Positions 45,842-53,975 of a stretch of DNA of 64,000 nt are shown here, piece after piece (the stretch's first letter is position 1; the number at the start of each line of letters is the position of its first letter). This DNA comes from Hoylesella timonensis S9-PR14 (GTDB lineage Bacteria > Bacteroidota > Bacteroidia > Bacteroidales > Bacteroidaceae). The notes under the pieces are model-generated. The model ran no database searches and was not told the origin of the DNA. It saw only the letters and a list, made by a program, of their open reading frames with translations. The stretch is from assembly GCF_000762405.1 (NCBI RefSeq), contig NZ_JRPQ01000071.1, forward strand, positions 1-64,000. Reading direction: 5' to 3'. The position numbers and the translations under genes were made by a program.

Positions 45842-47347
45842 TTACTTCATTGCCGCATTCCAAGTAGTATTAGACCACTTAAACGGCTGCTGTGGAAACG
45901 CATAATTGCCTGTAGACACACTTTCGTAGCCGCCAAAGAACCAAGCTCCTTGTCCTGCCACAACACCCGCAGCGTAACGTACTCCTGTGAAACCTTCTGC
46001 GCTCACCTCTGTCCAGTGTATGCAGTCGGTAGAACGATAAACCTTGGTATTCAACACACGTGTCTTGTCTTCCTTGAAAATCTCACCACCCATGATATAA
46101 ACAACATTGTCTGTAGCTACAACAGTAGCTTGGTAAAGATTGCTGAATCCTTCCACATTTTCAGCCTCTTCCTTCCACACTTTACCATCGGTAGATGAGT
46201 AAACAGCATTATTCATGGATTTTGCATCTATAAAATTTTTAAAGCCACCTACGATATAAAGCTTTCCCTTGAAAGAGAAGAAGTTTGCACCAATGGATGG
46301 CAAGTAAATAGATTTACCTTGGTCATCAAGTGTAGAGATGACTTTCCATTCATGACCATTAGAAGACTCAAGCATATTGTTGGCTGCCTGTGCCATGCCC
46401 ATGAACATGGTAAAACCTCCATGTTGGAAAATCTTACCATTCAATATAGCATAGCTACAATATGGGTTGTTATACAGCCAGGTATTTTTCGCTTCAACCG
46501 CTTTTCCTTTGTCCTCCACTTTCAACTTTTCAGCCAGCGATTCAAAGTTTGTACCATCGCTGGTGACATATCCACGCCACACCTTGATAACAGGAGCAGG
46601 TCCCATCCATCCGTCCTCAATCTCGGCTGGAACTCCATATTTATCTGCACCCAACGTACGAATGCCACCTAACACATAGAGTTTGTCGTTAAAAACAACC
46701 AATCGTGCTCCTTCTCCGCCAATGACGTCTTGTTTGGGCGATACCGCATAGTTTACTTCTTGCCAATCAATACCATTGATAGAACTGAAGAGTTGATAAT
46801 GTTCTTCACCCTCACCTTTCTTTTCTCCAGTAGCTTTGGCACTGACAACGAGCGCATAGAACTTTCCCTTAAAGGAAACTACGTCTTGCCAAACGGCACC
46901 ATTTACAGTGCCTGGCATTGCACTTGACTTTTTGACAAGACCCTCTTTCAGATTTTTGGCACGTACCACATTCAACTTATATGTCACAGTCTTCCCTGAT
47001 GAGCCTTTGACTTGCAAAGTCACAGGATTGTTGGCATTCACCGTTACACCATCGGCACCAACTTCCTTACCATTGTAGCTAACTGTGGTCTCGAGCGTAG
47101 GAGTCACCTTTAAGACCGCTTCGGACAGAGCAGTCTCCGTCACATCCCAAGCCAAACTGTCGTTGGTGTTTTCTATCGTAGCGTTATCTTTTGGCACCAA
47201 CTTATATGACACCGTACTACCCATAGGTGTGATAGTACCCGATACAATACCAACTGCCTGTTCTTTTGTGTCTTCATCATCTGAACAAGCGGTAAATGCT
47301 GCAACTACGGTAGCAAGCAATATAAAAACAGAATACTTCAATTTCAT
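45842..47347 (-). CDS. Kelch-type beta-propeller lipoprotein (DUF6242-like)
   Basis: 501 aa from the ATG at 47347; the longer frame uses TTG. The lipobox is FTAC (Cys20 from this ATG), so it is probably surface-exposed. Residues ~30-125 are two immunoglobulin-like segments (SYKLVPKDNATIEN, VTLQVKGSSGKTVTYKLNVV). The rest is a kelch propeller: repeated blades such as FKGKLYIVGGFKN, DNVVYIMGGEIF and VVAGQGAWFFGGYES, each paired with WxE-type strands. No enzyme motif. Being in the operon with a TlpA-like protein and SusCD, it is likely an accessory surface protein for the imported substrate. Confidence 0.75.
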   Translation of the reverse strand: MKLKYSVFILLATVVAAFTACSDDEDTKEQAVGIVSGTITPMGSTVSYKLVPKDNATIENTNDSLAWDVTETALSEAVLKVTPTLETTVSYNGKEVGADGVTVNANNPVTLQVKGSSGKTVTYKLNVVRAKNLKEGLVKKSSAMPGTVNGAVWQDVVSFKGKFYALVVSAKATGEKKGEGEEHYQLFSSINGIDWQEVNYAVSPKQDVIGGEGARLVVFNDKLYVLGGIRTLGADKYGVPAEIEDGWMGPAPVIKVWRGYVTSDGTNFESLAEKLKVEDKGKAVEAKNTWLYNNPYCSYAILNGKIFQHGGFTMFMGMAQAANNMLESSNGHEWKVISTLDDQGKSIYLPSIGANFFSFKGKLYIVGGFKNFIDAKSMNNAVYSSTDGKVWKEEAENVEGFSNLYQATVVATDNVVYIMGGEIFKEDKTRVLNTKVYRSTDCIHWTEVSAEGFTGVRYAAGVVAGQGAWFFGGYESVSTGNYAFPQQPFKWSNTTWNAAMK

Positions 47348-47427
47348 AGTCAAAACCTTTTAAATTAATACAACACAACTATCTTAAACGCTAAATCTTT
47401 CTTTCTTCGAACAGCTCGAACCTGTCC

Positions 47428-47455
47428 ATCCACCCGCTGTCACGGGTGAATGGCT
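47428..47455 (-). other. Hairpin between tlpA-like gene and kelch gene
   Basis: CCATCCACCCG pairs with CGGGTGAATGG, ten of eleven matched, with a 6-base loop. It is followed downstream (minus strand) by a second small hairpin TTCGA/TCGAA (47408-47422). There is no T-run. It could stabilise or punctuate the operon transcript. Confidence 0.45.
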
Positions 47456-47465
47456 TTAGGTTTGT

Positions 47466-48674
47466 TTACATGGACATGGCACCCATGCTAATGCTGGTGC
47501 CTTTCTCTTCAGCTGGAGCTTTTCCAGCTAACACATCTTCTACACCTTTCCTTATTTCGTCACCACGAACATGTTTTCTGTAAATGCGTCCGTCTTTATC
47601 AATAATCAGGATAAATGGAATGCCAGAGAATTGGTAGAGATCCATTACCTCTTTTCCTCCATCAGACACCCAGCCTTGATGCCAAGGCATGCCTTCTTCA
47701 CTCATGGCTTTCACCCATGCGTCACGCTTTGCATCAATTGAAACGCTCATAAACTCAACACCTTTATCTTTGAAATCGGCATATATTTTCTTGAGATTAG
47801 GTATTTCCTGGCGACAAGGTCCACACCAACTGGCCCAAAAGTCGAGTACAAGCACCTTACCCTTAAAGTTAGCAGGGCGAAGTGTCTTACCTTTTGGCGA
47901 TTTGCATTCAAAAGCAGGCATGGGTGCACCAACCTTAACACGCTCAATGCGTATCTTCTCTTCTACCTTGTCTTTGTGGAATTGCGCAACCAACTCGTTG
48001 GCTTGTGGTGACACGGTAGCCAATCGTGCCAGTGCATCATCAATGAGCTTTTTGTCTTTTTCATAATCCAATTGCTCAATAGCCACCATCACACTTGGGC
48101 GGTCAGCGTAATGCTCCACATAATAGCGACACCGTGCGTCATAATCATCGCCCATGAAATCATAAAGCGCATTGGTCAACGATTTTTGGTTCTTCTCATC
48201 GGCAAACTTCGTAACATAAGTTTTTTGTGAATAGACAATCATCGACTGATAATTACGGTAAGCGTCAAAATTCAACAAGTTCATTAACTCGTTATTTTTA
48301 CCACCTTTTATATATACGAATGGAGGATTTTTAATTTTAATGGCTGCCGTGTCAACTCCACGAAAATCAATATCCATGTCCTCGTCCTGCAACCACACAT
48401 TCACAGCTTGCCAGCCGCCACAATCAACCATAGCCTCACCTATCTTATCAGCTGGCACTGATAGGGTATAATTATGGGTAGTTGGATCTACAGTGGTTTC
48501 AGCCAACAACTGCTTCAATGTACCCGAGAAGCGATACACACCCACTTTGAAATCGTTCTCAATGAATTTTACATTTCCTTTAATGGTAACAGTGCGTTGA
48601 CCAAAGGCAAACATGGGAAACAGCAACAAGGCTGCCACCGACATAACACAACAATTCTTCAACAAGTTTTTCAT
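47466..48674 (-). CDS. TlpA/ResA-like thiol-disulfide oxidoreductase
   Basis: 402 aa, exported (signal ends FAFGQ). An N-terminal DUF4369-like beta domain (~25-130), a helical linker, and a C-terminal thioredoxin fold (~255-385) with the active site FWASWCGPCRQEIPNL. The family keeps periplasmic or cell-surface thiols reduced. It is the first gene of the operon that continues through the kelch gene to susC and susD, with 118 bases to the next start. The C-terminus ends in a methionine-rich tail (GTSISMGAMSM), which is unusual. Confidence 0.85.
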   Translation of the reverse strand: MKNLLKNCCVMSVAALLLFPMFAFGQRTVTIKGNVKFIENDFKVGVYRFSGTLKQLLAETTVDPTTHNYTLSVPADKIGEAMVDCGGWQAVNVWLQDEDMDIDFRGVDTAAIKIKNPPFVYIKGGKNNELMNLLNFDAYRNYQSMIVYSQKTYVTKFADEKNQKSLTNALYDFMGDDYDARCRYYVEHYADRPSVMVAIEQLDYEKDKKLIDDALARLATVSPQANELVAQFHKDKVEEKIRIERVKVGAPMPAFECKSPKGKTLRPANFKGKVLVLDFWASWCGPCRQEIPNLKKIYADFKDKGVEFMSVSIDAKRDAWVKAMSEEGMPWHQGWVSDGGKEVMDLYQFSGIPFILIIDKDGRIYRKHVRGDEIRKGVEDVLAGKAPAEEKGTSISMGAMSM

Positions 48675-48859
48675 TTATTTACAATAATAATTGGTTATAA
48701 TTAGATTGTTAGTAAACATTTTGTCCACTAAATATGACGAAATGTAAGCAAAAAGAACAAGATACACAATATTTTATAACTAAATCACCATATATTTTGT
48801 TATTATTACGGTTCGTTCACATTTATTTAATAAACTGAAAGCGTTTTCTTTGTTATTAG

Positions 48860-49015
48860 TGTCCACTAAAAATAGACGAGTTAAAAATTAAATAAATTAG
48901 GTTCGCCTGAACCGTTTCTGTCTTTGTTATTTTGGAATATAGATTTGTCGAAGAGATCTTTGAGATGCGTTGTGCAGTGAGTAACATGCTGACGCTTAGC
49001 TATTTTTAGTGGACA
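48860..49015. mobile_element. Short element with inverted ends, MITE-like
   Basis: Perfect 16-bp inverted ends, TGTCCACTAAAAATAG at 48860-48875 and its complement at 49000-49015, enclose 124 bases without an ORF. A third related half-site TGTCCACTAAA lies at 48722-48732. A small GGTTC-gcct-GAACC palindrome is inside. The structure fits a miniature inverted-repeat element or an internally deleted IS. No target duplication was confirmed. It lies in the 477-base gap 48675-49151, which must also hold the promoter of the tlpA-like gene; none is clear. Confidence 0.5.
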
Positions 49016-49151
49016 GCAATGATATAGCTTTATAGAATATTTTGCCAAATGACTTACATATCATTTGTAGACAAGCAATTCCACATAACATTGAATCTGA
49101 TTGATAAACAATTGGATACCTCATATAATAACTATCTCATCAAGATTATTC

Positions 49152-51470
49152 TTACATTCTGTTTTTCTGTGCTTGCCCTGCACCTGTACCTTTATACTTA
49201 CTGGCTGTTGTATTGAAACGATAACGTATAGTTAGTGTTACGGAACTTGAAGAGTAGCCGTCGTAATACGTTGACCGCTGTGAACCAGAATAGAAAATGC
49301 GATGTTCGTCAGCAGTCCCAAACAGGTCGTTTACATAGAGTTGCAGTGTAAGGCGGTCATGCAGAAAAGACTTATATAAGGATATATCGGTATTAAAATA
49401 TCCTCTACGAACAAACTTATTTCCCATATTCCCCTCTGTTTGTCCAGACAGTATTATAGAAGCCGTCATCCACTTTGTATCAAACGTATTAGTCAGTTGG
49501 AAAGTTGCAACAGGATTATTTAGATTCTTTGTTCCATTCGTATCCATGTGATACCACTGCTTGAATAACATCATTTCGAGTGAAGGATTCCATATCCCAA
49601 ACTTAGGACTTAATGCTAATGAAACTTGCATATTATTATATGATGGCGTATTTTCCGGGCGTGCCAATGCGGTTTGAGGATTATCTTTATACGTCTTTAC
49701 CAGCGTGCAGATTTCATCCGATATGTGTGTGAACATAGCCGACAGGTTGAGCCATTTCCACGAAAGGGCATAACTTAAATTTTTACTGATGGATGGGACA
49801 AGGAAAGGATTTCCGGATTCGTAGGTATAACGGTTGTCATATTGCACCCCATTGCGAAGTTCATAATATGAAGGACGGTAAATATCAGTAGCATACGTTA
49901 GTTGCATCTGTGTTTTTCCAACTGGCAAAGAGAGTGCCAAAGAGGGAAAGAAATTACCATACGTCTTACTTTGATTTGCTACATACATATTGTGATCGTA
50001 ATAGTTGAAGTTGATGTATTCATACCGTAGCCCTGCCTGTACGTTCAGTTTACCAAAAGTTTTGCTATAATCGACAAATACAGAGGTCATATTCTCTTTT
50101 ATCCGACTGTCCTCATCGTTTACCACATCTTGCGGCAATACAGTATAAGATTCTTTCCGGTTGGATGCAGAGAACTCGCTTCCAAACGAGAGATTGCCAG
50201 ACATGAAAGGTACCGAAAGTACCAACTTTGAAGCAAGCAGACGATTATATGTCCGCCGATCAGAATTAATTTTCTGCACTTTTTCCTGTACTCCTACCTC
50301 ATTAATCTTCTCGGTATTATTCATCTGTTCGTTTATCCCAGAACAATAATAATCAGTATTAAAATCAATATTCATTTTTCCTATTTTCCCGACATAATAA
50401 ACATTGGACAACAATGTTTTTGAATTGCTAGGATACTCGAAATATGACAGCGACTGTTCTGTCTGAACATTATTGCGCATAGACAGTCCTTTAATATCTC
50501 CAATGCCCAAATCTTTGGCATGTCGGTCATAACTGATGCTTGCCCCAATAGAGTTATCAGCATTTAACGAGTAACTTGTAGCCAGCCGTACATAAGGATT
50601 GACATTGGTGTATTCTTGAGAAATAGCAGAATTCTGTTCCCAAATATCGTCAAGATAGGTCATCTGATGAATTTGCTTGTCATCTTGCTTATGCCTATAG
50701 GCCCCATAGAGATGAATGTTCGTGTCCCATCTTCCCTTTCGGTAATTCAGCCGCAGACTTTCAACCCAACTCATTCGCTTCTGCTCATTCACTTCCGAGT
50801 TAGTCTTACTGTCAATGCTGAATCCTTCGCCGACAGCCTTCTTTGTAGTGATACGTATCACGCTTTTCACATTTGCGTTATAGCGTGCTCCCGGATTGGT
50901 TATGACCTCTATATTCTTTATCTCGTCAGGCTGCAAGCGTTCCAATTCCATTCCATCGCGCATCTTTCTTCCGTTGATGTATATTTCAGGAGCTCCTCTT
51001 CCCAATACTTCGATATTCCCATTCCTTACCGATACATTCGGAATCAGGTCGAGCAGATGCTCCATTGACGGAGTTTTCTCCAATATGCTGCCTGCAACGG
51101 TAGTTATCATTCCCTCGTCTTTGAGTAATGTCTTGGGTAATTGGGATTTTACAATGACCTCTCCAAGCAAATGGGAGTCTTCTTCCATCGTTATGATAAT
51201 GGATGATGCGTCATTACAGTTTATAAACTTCGTCTTATATCCGACAGACGAAACTTTCAAAAAACTTCCTTGAGAAAGCTTTTCTATTCGGAAAAAACCA
51301 TCGATATCACTTGATGTTCCTCCAAGAAACGTAGAATCTTTTGCTGATAGTACTACAATGTTTGCAAATGAGACAGGATTCTGTTTTTCGTCCACGACTT
51401 TTCCTGTAACACTTTGCGCCATTGTCTGCAAACTTATTAACATTAATAAAATAGTAATCAAATTTTTCAT
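49152..51470 (-). CDS. TonB-dependent receptor-like outer-membrane protein (OMP_b-brl_3 type)
   Basis: 772 aa from the ATG at 51470 (MKNLITILLMLISLQTMAQ, signal peptide); the frame extends upstream but without support. A carboxypeptidase-regulatory-like domain (VTGKVVDEKQNPVSFANIVV) is followed by a plug-like region (LGEVIVKSQLPKT, MEHLLDLIPNVSVRNG, IEVITNPGARY) and an outer-membrane barrel of the TonB-receptor-related beta-barrel family. It is shorter than SusC proteins and has no SusD partner. Divergent to the LuxR gene, with a shared operator region between them (two palindromes). Confidence 0.85.
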   Translation of the reverse strand: MKNLITILLMLISLQTMAQSVTGKVVDEKQNPVSFANIVVLSAKDSTFLGGTSSDIDGFFRIEKLSQGSFLKVSSVGYKTKFINCNDASSIIITMEEDSHLLGEVIVKSQLPKTLLKDEGMITTVAGSILEKTPSMEHLLDLIPNVSVRNGNIEVLGRGAPEIYINGRKMRDGMELERLQPDEIKNIEVITNPGARYNANVKSVIRITTKKAVGEGFSIDSKTNSEVNEQKRMSWVESLRLNYRKGRWDTNIHLYGAYRHKQDDKQIHQMTYLDDIWEQNSAISQEYTNVNPYVRLATSYSLNADNSIGASISYDRHAKDLGIGDIKGLSMRNNVQTEQSLSYFEYPSNSKTLLSNVYYVGKIGKMNIDFNTDYYCSGINEQMNNTEKINEVGVQEKVQKINSDRRTYNRLLASKLVLSVPFMSGNLSFGSEFSASNRKESYTVLPQDVVNDEDSRIKENMTSVFVDYSKTFGKLNVQAGLRYEYINFNYYDHNMYVANQSKTYGNFFPSLALSLPVGKTQMQLTYATDIYRPSYYELRNGVQYDNRYTYESGNPFLVPSISKNLSYALSWKWLNLSAMFTHISDEICTLVKTYKDNPQTALARPENTPSYNNMQVSLALSPKFGIWNPSLEMMLFKQWYHMDTNGTKNLNNPVATFQLTNTFDTKWMTASIILSGQTEGNMGNKFVRRGYFNTDISLYKSFLHDRLTLQLYVNDLFGTADEHRIFYSGSQRSTYYDGYSSSSVTLTIRYRFNTTASKYKGTGAGQAQKNRM

Positions 51471-51578
51471 AAGAGATATTTCTAAGATGTTTTTAATCAG
51501 ATTCTTATAACTTCTAACATTACACATACTGACAGTTATGTTTGCTTTATAATCTTCTCGATTTGATTATTTCTGTTG

Positions 51579-51624
51579 CAAAAATATTTATATCTCCAAA
51601 TTATATCGTTACACTTTTGTGTAA
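51579..51624 (-). promoter_or_regulatory. Operator 1 and -7 box of the TonB-family receptor gene
   Basis: Operator TTACAC-TTTT-GTGTAA, perfect palindrome arms, at 51609-51624. Exactly 22 bases separate it from TATTTTTG on the minus strand (51579-51586). No -33 TTTG is present at the right distance, as expected for an activator-dependent promoter. Confidence 0.65.
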
Positions 51625-51646
51625 TTTTTCTTTTCTATTTTGCTTT

Positions 51647-51699
51647 TTACACTTTTGTGTAATCTTTTAGTGTCGTTTCGAAGAAAAAAAGTATTTTTG
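51647..51699 (+). promoter_or_regulatory. Operator 2 and -7 box of the luxR-type gene
   Basis: A second perfect TTACAC-TTTT-GTGTAA at 51647-51662, 38 bases from the first. The -7 box TATTTTTG at 51692-51699 is 29 bases downstream. Position fits autoregulation of the LuxR-type regulator. Confidence 0.6.
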
Positions 51700-51738
51700 C
51701 CATAAGATTAAGTGAAGTACCTAATATGTTCGCCATAT

Positions 51739-52494
51739 ATGACAGACATTAAAGATTTCTTTATCGCATCGAATACCGTACGCAATGCACCGGACTATGA
51801 CTCACATGTACTCTCTACATTGGTGCAAACCGTAGAGGCTTTTGCACGTGTGACTTATCAGAGTGTTTACTTGATAGATTATTACAGGCAGGAGTTTCTT
51901 TATGTGTCGGACAACCCTTTGTTTCTTTGTGGGCATACGGCAAAGGAGGTGAAGGAATTAGGGTACAGTTTTTACTTGGAACATGTGCCAGAGGAGGAAC
52001 AGAAAATGCTTGTTGAGCTAAACAGCAGTGGGTTTAAGTTCTTTGACACTTTCGACAACGTTGATAAATACCAATGTTCTATGTCCTATCATTTTCATCT
52101 GAAGAGTGGGACGAGGAGCAAACTAATCAATCATCAGCTTACTCCTATACTATTAACCGATGAGGGCAAGACATGGATAGGAATGTGTGTCGTGTCTCTG
52201 TCTTCGCATAAAACAGCTGGGCATGTAGAGTTTCACAAGAATGGACAACAGAATTATTGGAAATACTCTTTCGAGGGACATCGGTGGAAGGAATGTGATG
52301 GTGTATCGCTTAAAGAAGAAGAGCTTGAAGTTCTCAGACTATCTGTGGCTGGTCTTACGATGACGGAAATTGCAGACAGGATGTGTCGCTCGTTAGACTC
52401 CATTAAATTCTACAAACGCCACGCCTTTGAAAAGTTAGGCGTGGCGAATATTTCAGAAGCTATTTCAAGGGCAACCTTAAACAAATTGTTCTGA
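51739..52494 (+). CDS. LuxR-type transcriptional regulator with PAS-like sensor
   Basis: 251 aa from the ATG at 51739; an in-frame GTG at 51712 is possible. Residues ~20-140 resemble a PAS sensor (FLYVSDNPLFLCGHTAKEV, LEHVPEEEQKML). The C-terminal LuxR helix-turn-helix is clear: LKEEELEVLRLSVAGLTMTEIADRMCRSLDSIKFYKRHAFEKLG (~188-232, cited by its ends). No receiver domain and no LuxR autoinducer domain. It is divergent from the receptor gene, convergent with the ThiF-like gene, and probably binds the TTACAC-N4-GTGTAA sites. Confidence 0.85.
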   Translation: MTDIKDFFIASNTVRNAPDYDSHVLSTLVQTVEAFARVTYQSVYLIDYYRQEFLYVSDNPLFLCGHTAKEVKELGYSFYLEHVPEEEQKMLVELNSSGFKFFDTFDNVDKYQCSMSYHFHLKSGTRSKLINHQLTPILLTDEGKTWIGMCVVSLSSHKTAGHVEFHKNGQQNYWKYSFEGHRWKECDGVSLKEEELEVLRLSVAGLTMTEIADRMCRSLDSIKFYKRHAFEKLGVANISEAISRATLNKLF

Positions 52495-52508
52495 AAAAAG
52501 AACTTCGC

Positions 52509-53258
52509 TTATTGCAAAAGTGAGGAGAAATAGAACTTTGGAAAATAGTTCACAGGTTTTCCTGTAGCAAGATTATACATTGCTGTTGTACATAGTCCCG
52601 CTGTAATCCATGATGCTATGGACAGTTGTGGAGGTGGGAGCATCTCACTTTCTTCCTTATATTGAGTAACGATTTTATCCAACCACTCTTTTGGCTGATT
52701 CCAAAAAGCTCCATGTCCGGTAACATATTCAGCCACCTTTAGTTCAAATCCCTTAAATCCGTCTGCCAATTCTGATATGGAATGTCCCAATGGGTCTGCA
52801 ATTGTAACAAAACCTGCCCAACCAAAGTTGTATGGGTGCAGTACAGGAATTTTTCTTTCTTTGCATATTTCATCAAGGACGAATGGGGTTTTATCCTTGA
52901 AGTCCAAGGCATTGATAGCCACATCATGCCCATTCAATAATTTTTCAATGTTGTCTGCGGTCATAAACTCCGTGTGAAAGTCTATCTGTGCATTGGGATT
53001 AATGCTTTGCAAGCGTTCAGCCAAACACTCCGCTTTGTATCTACCAATGTCATTTTCCGTAAAGTTCTGCCTGTTAAGATTGCTTTCCTCCACCTTATCA
53101 CCATCAACAATGGTGATATGTTCAAAACCAAATCTTAAAGCACATTCAGCGATTATACTGCCAATTCCTGCACCACCAAGAAAAATCTTATAATTCTTGA
53201 TAATACTTTGTTCCCTTTCGCTCACGTAGAGCCTGTTTCTACTGTATCTTTGTTCCAT
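52509..53258 (-). CDS. ThiF/MoeB/HesA-family (E1-like) adenylyltransferase
   Basis: 249 aa from the ATG at 53258 (frame opens with a TTG two codons upstream). E1-like core: glycine loop GGAGIGSIIAECAL (~30-43), nucleotide-binding IVDGDKVEESNLNRQNF with Asp and Arg, and a following K/DFKDKTPFVLDEICK region. E1-type enzymes adenylate a C-terminal carboxylate of a protein or peptide. The CxxC zinc pairs of ThiF/MoeB and a recognisable catalytic cysteine site are missing, as in MccB-like or stand-alone members. No ubiquitin-like or sulfur-carrier partner is nearby. It has the same operator/-7 arrangement as the receptor gene. Confidence 0.8.
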   Translation of the reverse strand: MEQRYSRNRLYVSEREQSIIKNYKIFLGGAGIGSIIAECALRFGFEHITIVDGDKVEESNLNRQNFTENDIGRYKAECLAERLQSINPNAQIDFHTEFMTADNIEKLLNGHDVAINALDFKDKTPFVLDEICKERKIPVLHPYNFGWAGFVTIADPLGHSISELADGFKGFELKVAEYVTGHGAFWNQPKEWLDKIVTQYKEESEMLPPPQLSIASWITAGLCTTAMYNLATGKPVNYFPKFYFSSLLQ

Positions 53259-53277
53259 AGTCAATAATTATTTTTCG

Positions 53278-53323
53278 CAAAAATAGAACCTACAAAATAA
53301 ACATGCACTACACAAAAGTGTAA
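53278..53323 (-). promoter_or_regulatory. Operator 3 and -7 box of the ThiF-like gene
   Basis: Plus-strand CTACAC-AAAA-GTGTAA at 53308-53323, one mismatch from the other two sites, with a 22-base gap to TATTTTTG (minus strand, 53278-53285). The spacing and -7 box are identical to the receptor promoter. The leader would be about 12 bases. Confidence 0.65.
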
Positions 53324-53389
53324 TAATCGTTCAGGTCATTGGTTATTTTAGTTTTTATAACATATTCAGAAAACATGGAAGGCTCATTA

Positions 53390-53912
53390 ATGCTGAATTT
53401 TCTTTACAAAGAGCCTCCCAAAACTCGCGTGAAAACAACCAACGGCAAAATGGGTCGCAAATACGCGAGAAATGAGTGAGGTTTGTAATTCTTTGTTATT
53501 AAACACGTTACGTTTACAACATCTCTTTTCTTTCCTATTTTTACCTTTTTTTGGCGGCTAAAGCATTGCTCTAAGCTTGTTATTTGCATGCTTTAATGCT
53601 GTTATGGTATGTGAATAACAGCCTTAAATGGTGTTTCCAAGGGCGTTAAGTCAATGTTCCAGCGTTGAGAGACGTTTATTTTGTTAAAATCAACGCATTT
53701 TTGCGGGTCGTTTGCCTATCATTTTTTTCTATTTCGCAAATTTTAGATGGCCGTTTTTTGGTAAAATGATAGGACAAAAACAGCAAATGACATTACCAAA
53801 AAAAATAAGAAAACGTCACCTTTCATCGAAGAGTCATGGTTGTTGAAACAAAAGAAGAAAAAAGATTGTTTTGCATCATAAACAACCTTTCTACAGTGGA
53901 AGAGCTGTGTTC
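53390..53912 (+). repeat. Dispersed palindromic intergenic element, copy 4 (full length)
   Basis: The clearest copy. Modules in order: AATGCTGAATTTTCTTTAC start, CTCGCG ... CGCGAG hairpin with an inner GGTCGCAAATACGCGAG arm (~53425-53475), a GGCGGCTAAAGCATTG box, a TTTGCATGCTTTA hairpin (~53585-53620), TTTGCCTATCATTTT (53711-53725) paired with AAAATGATAGGACAAA (53763-53778) around a TTTTAGATGGCC core, and an A-rich tail. It fills most of the gap between the ThiF-like gene and the DUF6621-type gene. Confidence 0.8.
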
Positions 53913-53961
53913 ATGCAATTAGTTTTTTATATTTTGTATGGTTGGTATCATTATTTTTATG

Positions 53962-53969
53962 TAAATTTG
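53962..53969 (+). promoter_or_regulatory. -7 box directly before the DUF6621-type gene
   Basis: TAAATTTG ends six bases before the ATG at 53976. Transcription starting 5-8 bases downstream of the box would begin at or near the ATG, giving a leaderless mRNA. A TTTG is 25 bases upstream (53933-53936), looser than consensus. Confidence 0.5.
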
Positions 53970-53975
53970 CAAAGT

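Noticed and set aside
41123-48674. Polysaccharide utilisation locus
   Set aside because: SusCD are present but no glycosidase, polysaccharide lyase or hybrid sensor is linked in the window.
48900-48920. tRNA-like TTCG loop (GGTTCGCCTGAACC)
   Set aside because: Only a short palindrome, with no acceptor or anticodon stems around it.
51712-51739. GTG start for the LuxR-type gene
   Set aside because: Possible, but the ATG at 51739 better fits the distance from the -7 box and begins the conserved part.
53375-53479. 34-aa frame in copy 4 of the palindromic element
   Set aside because: It crosses a hairpin, and the other copies do not keep the frame.
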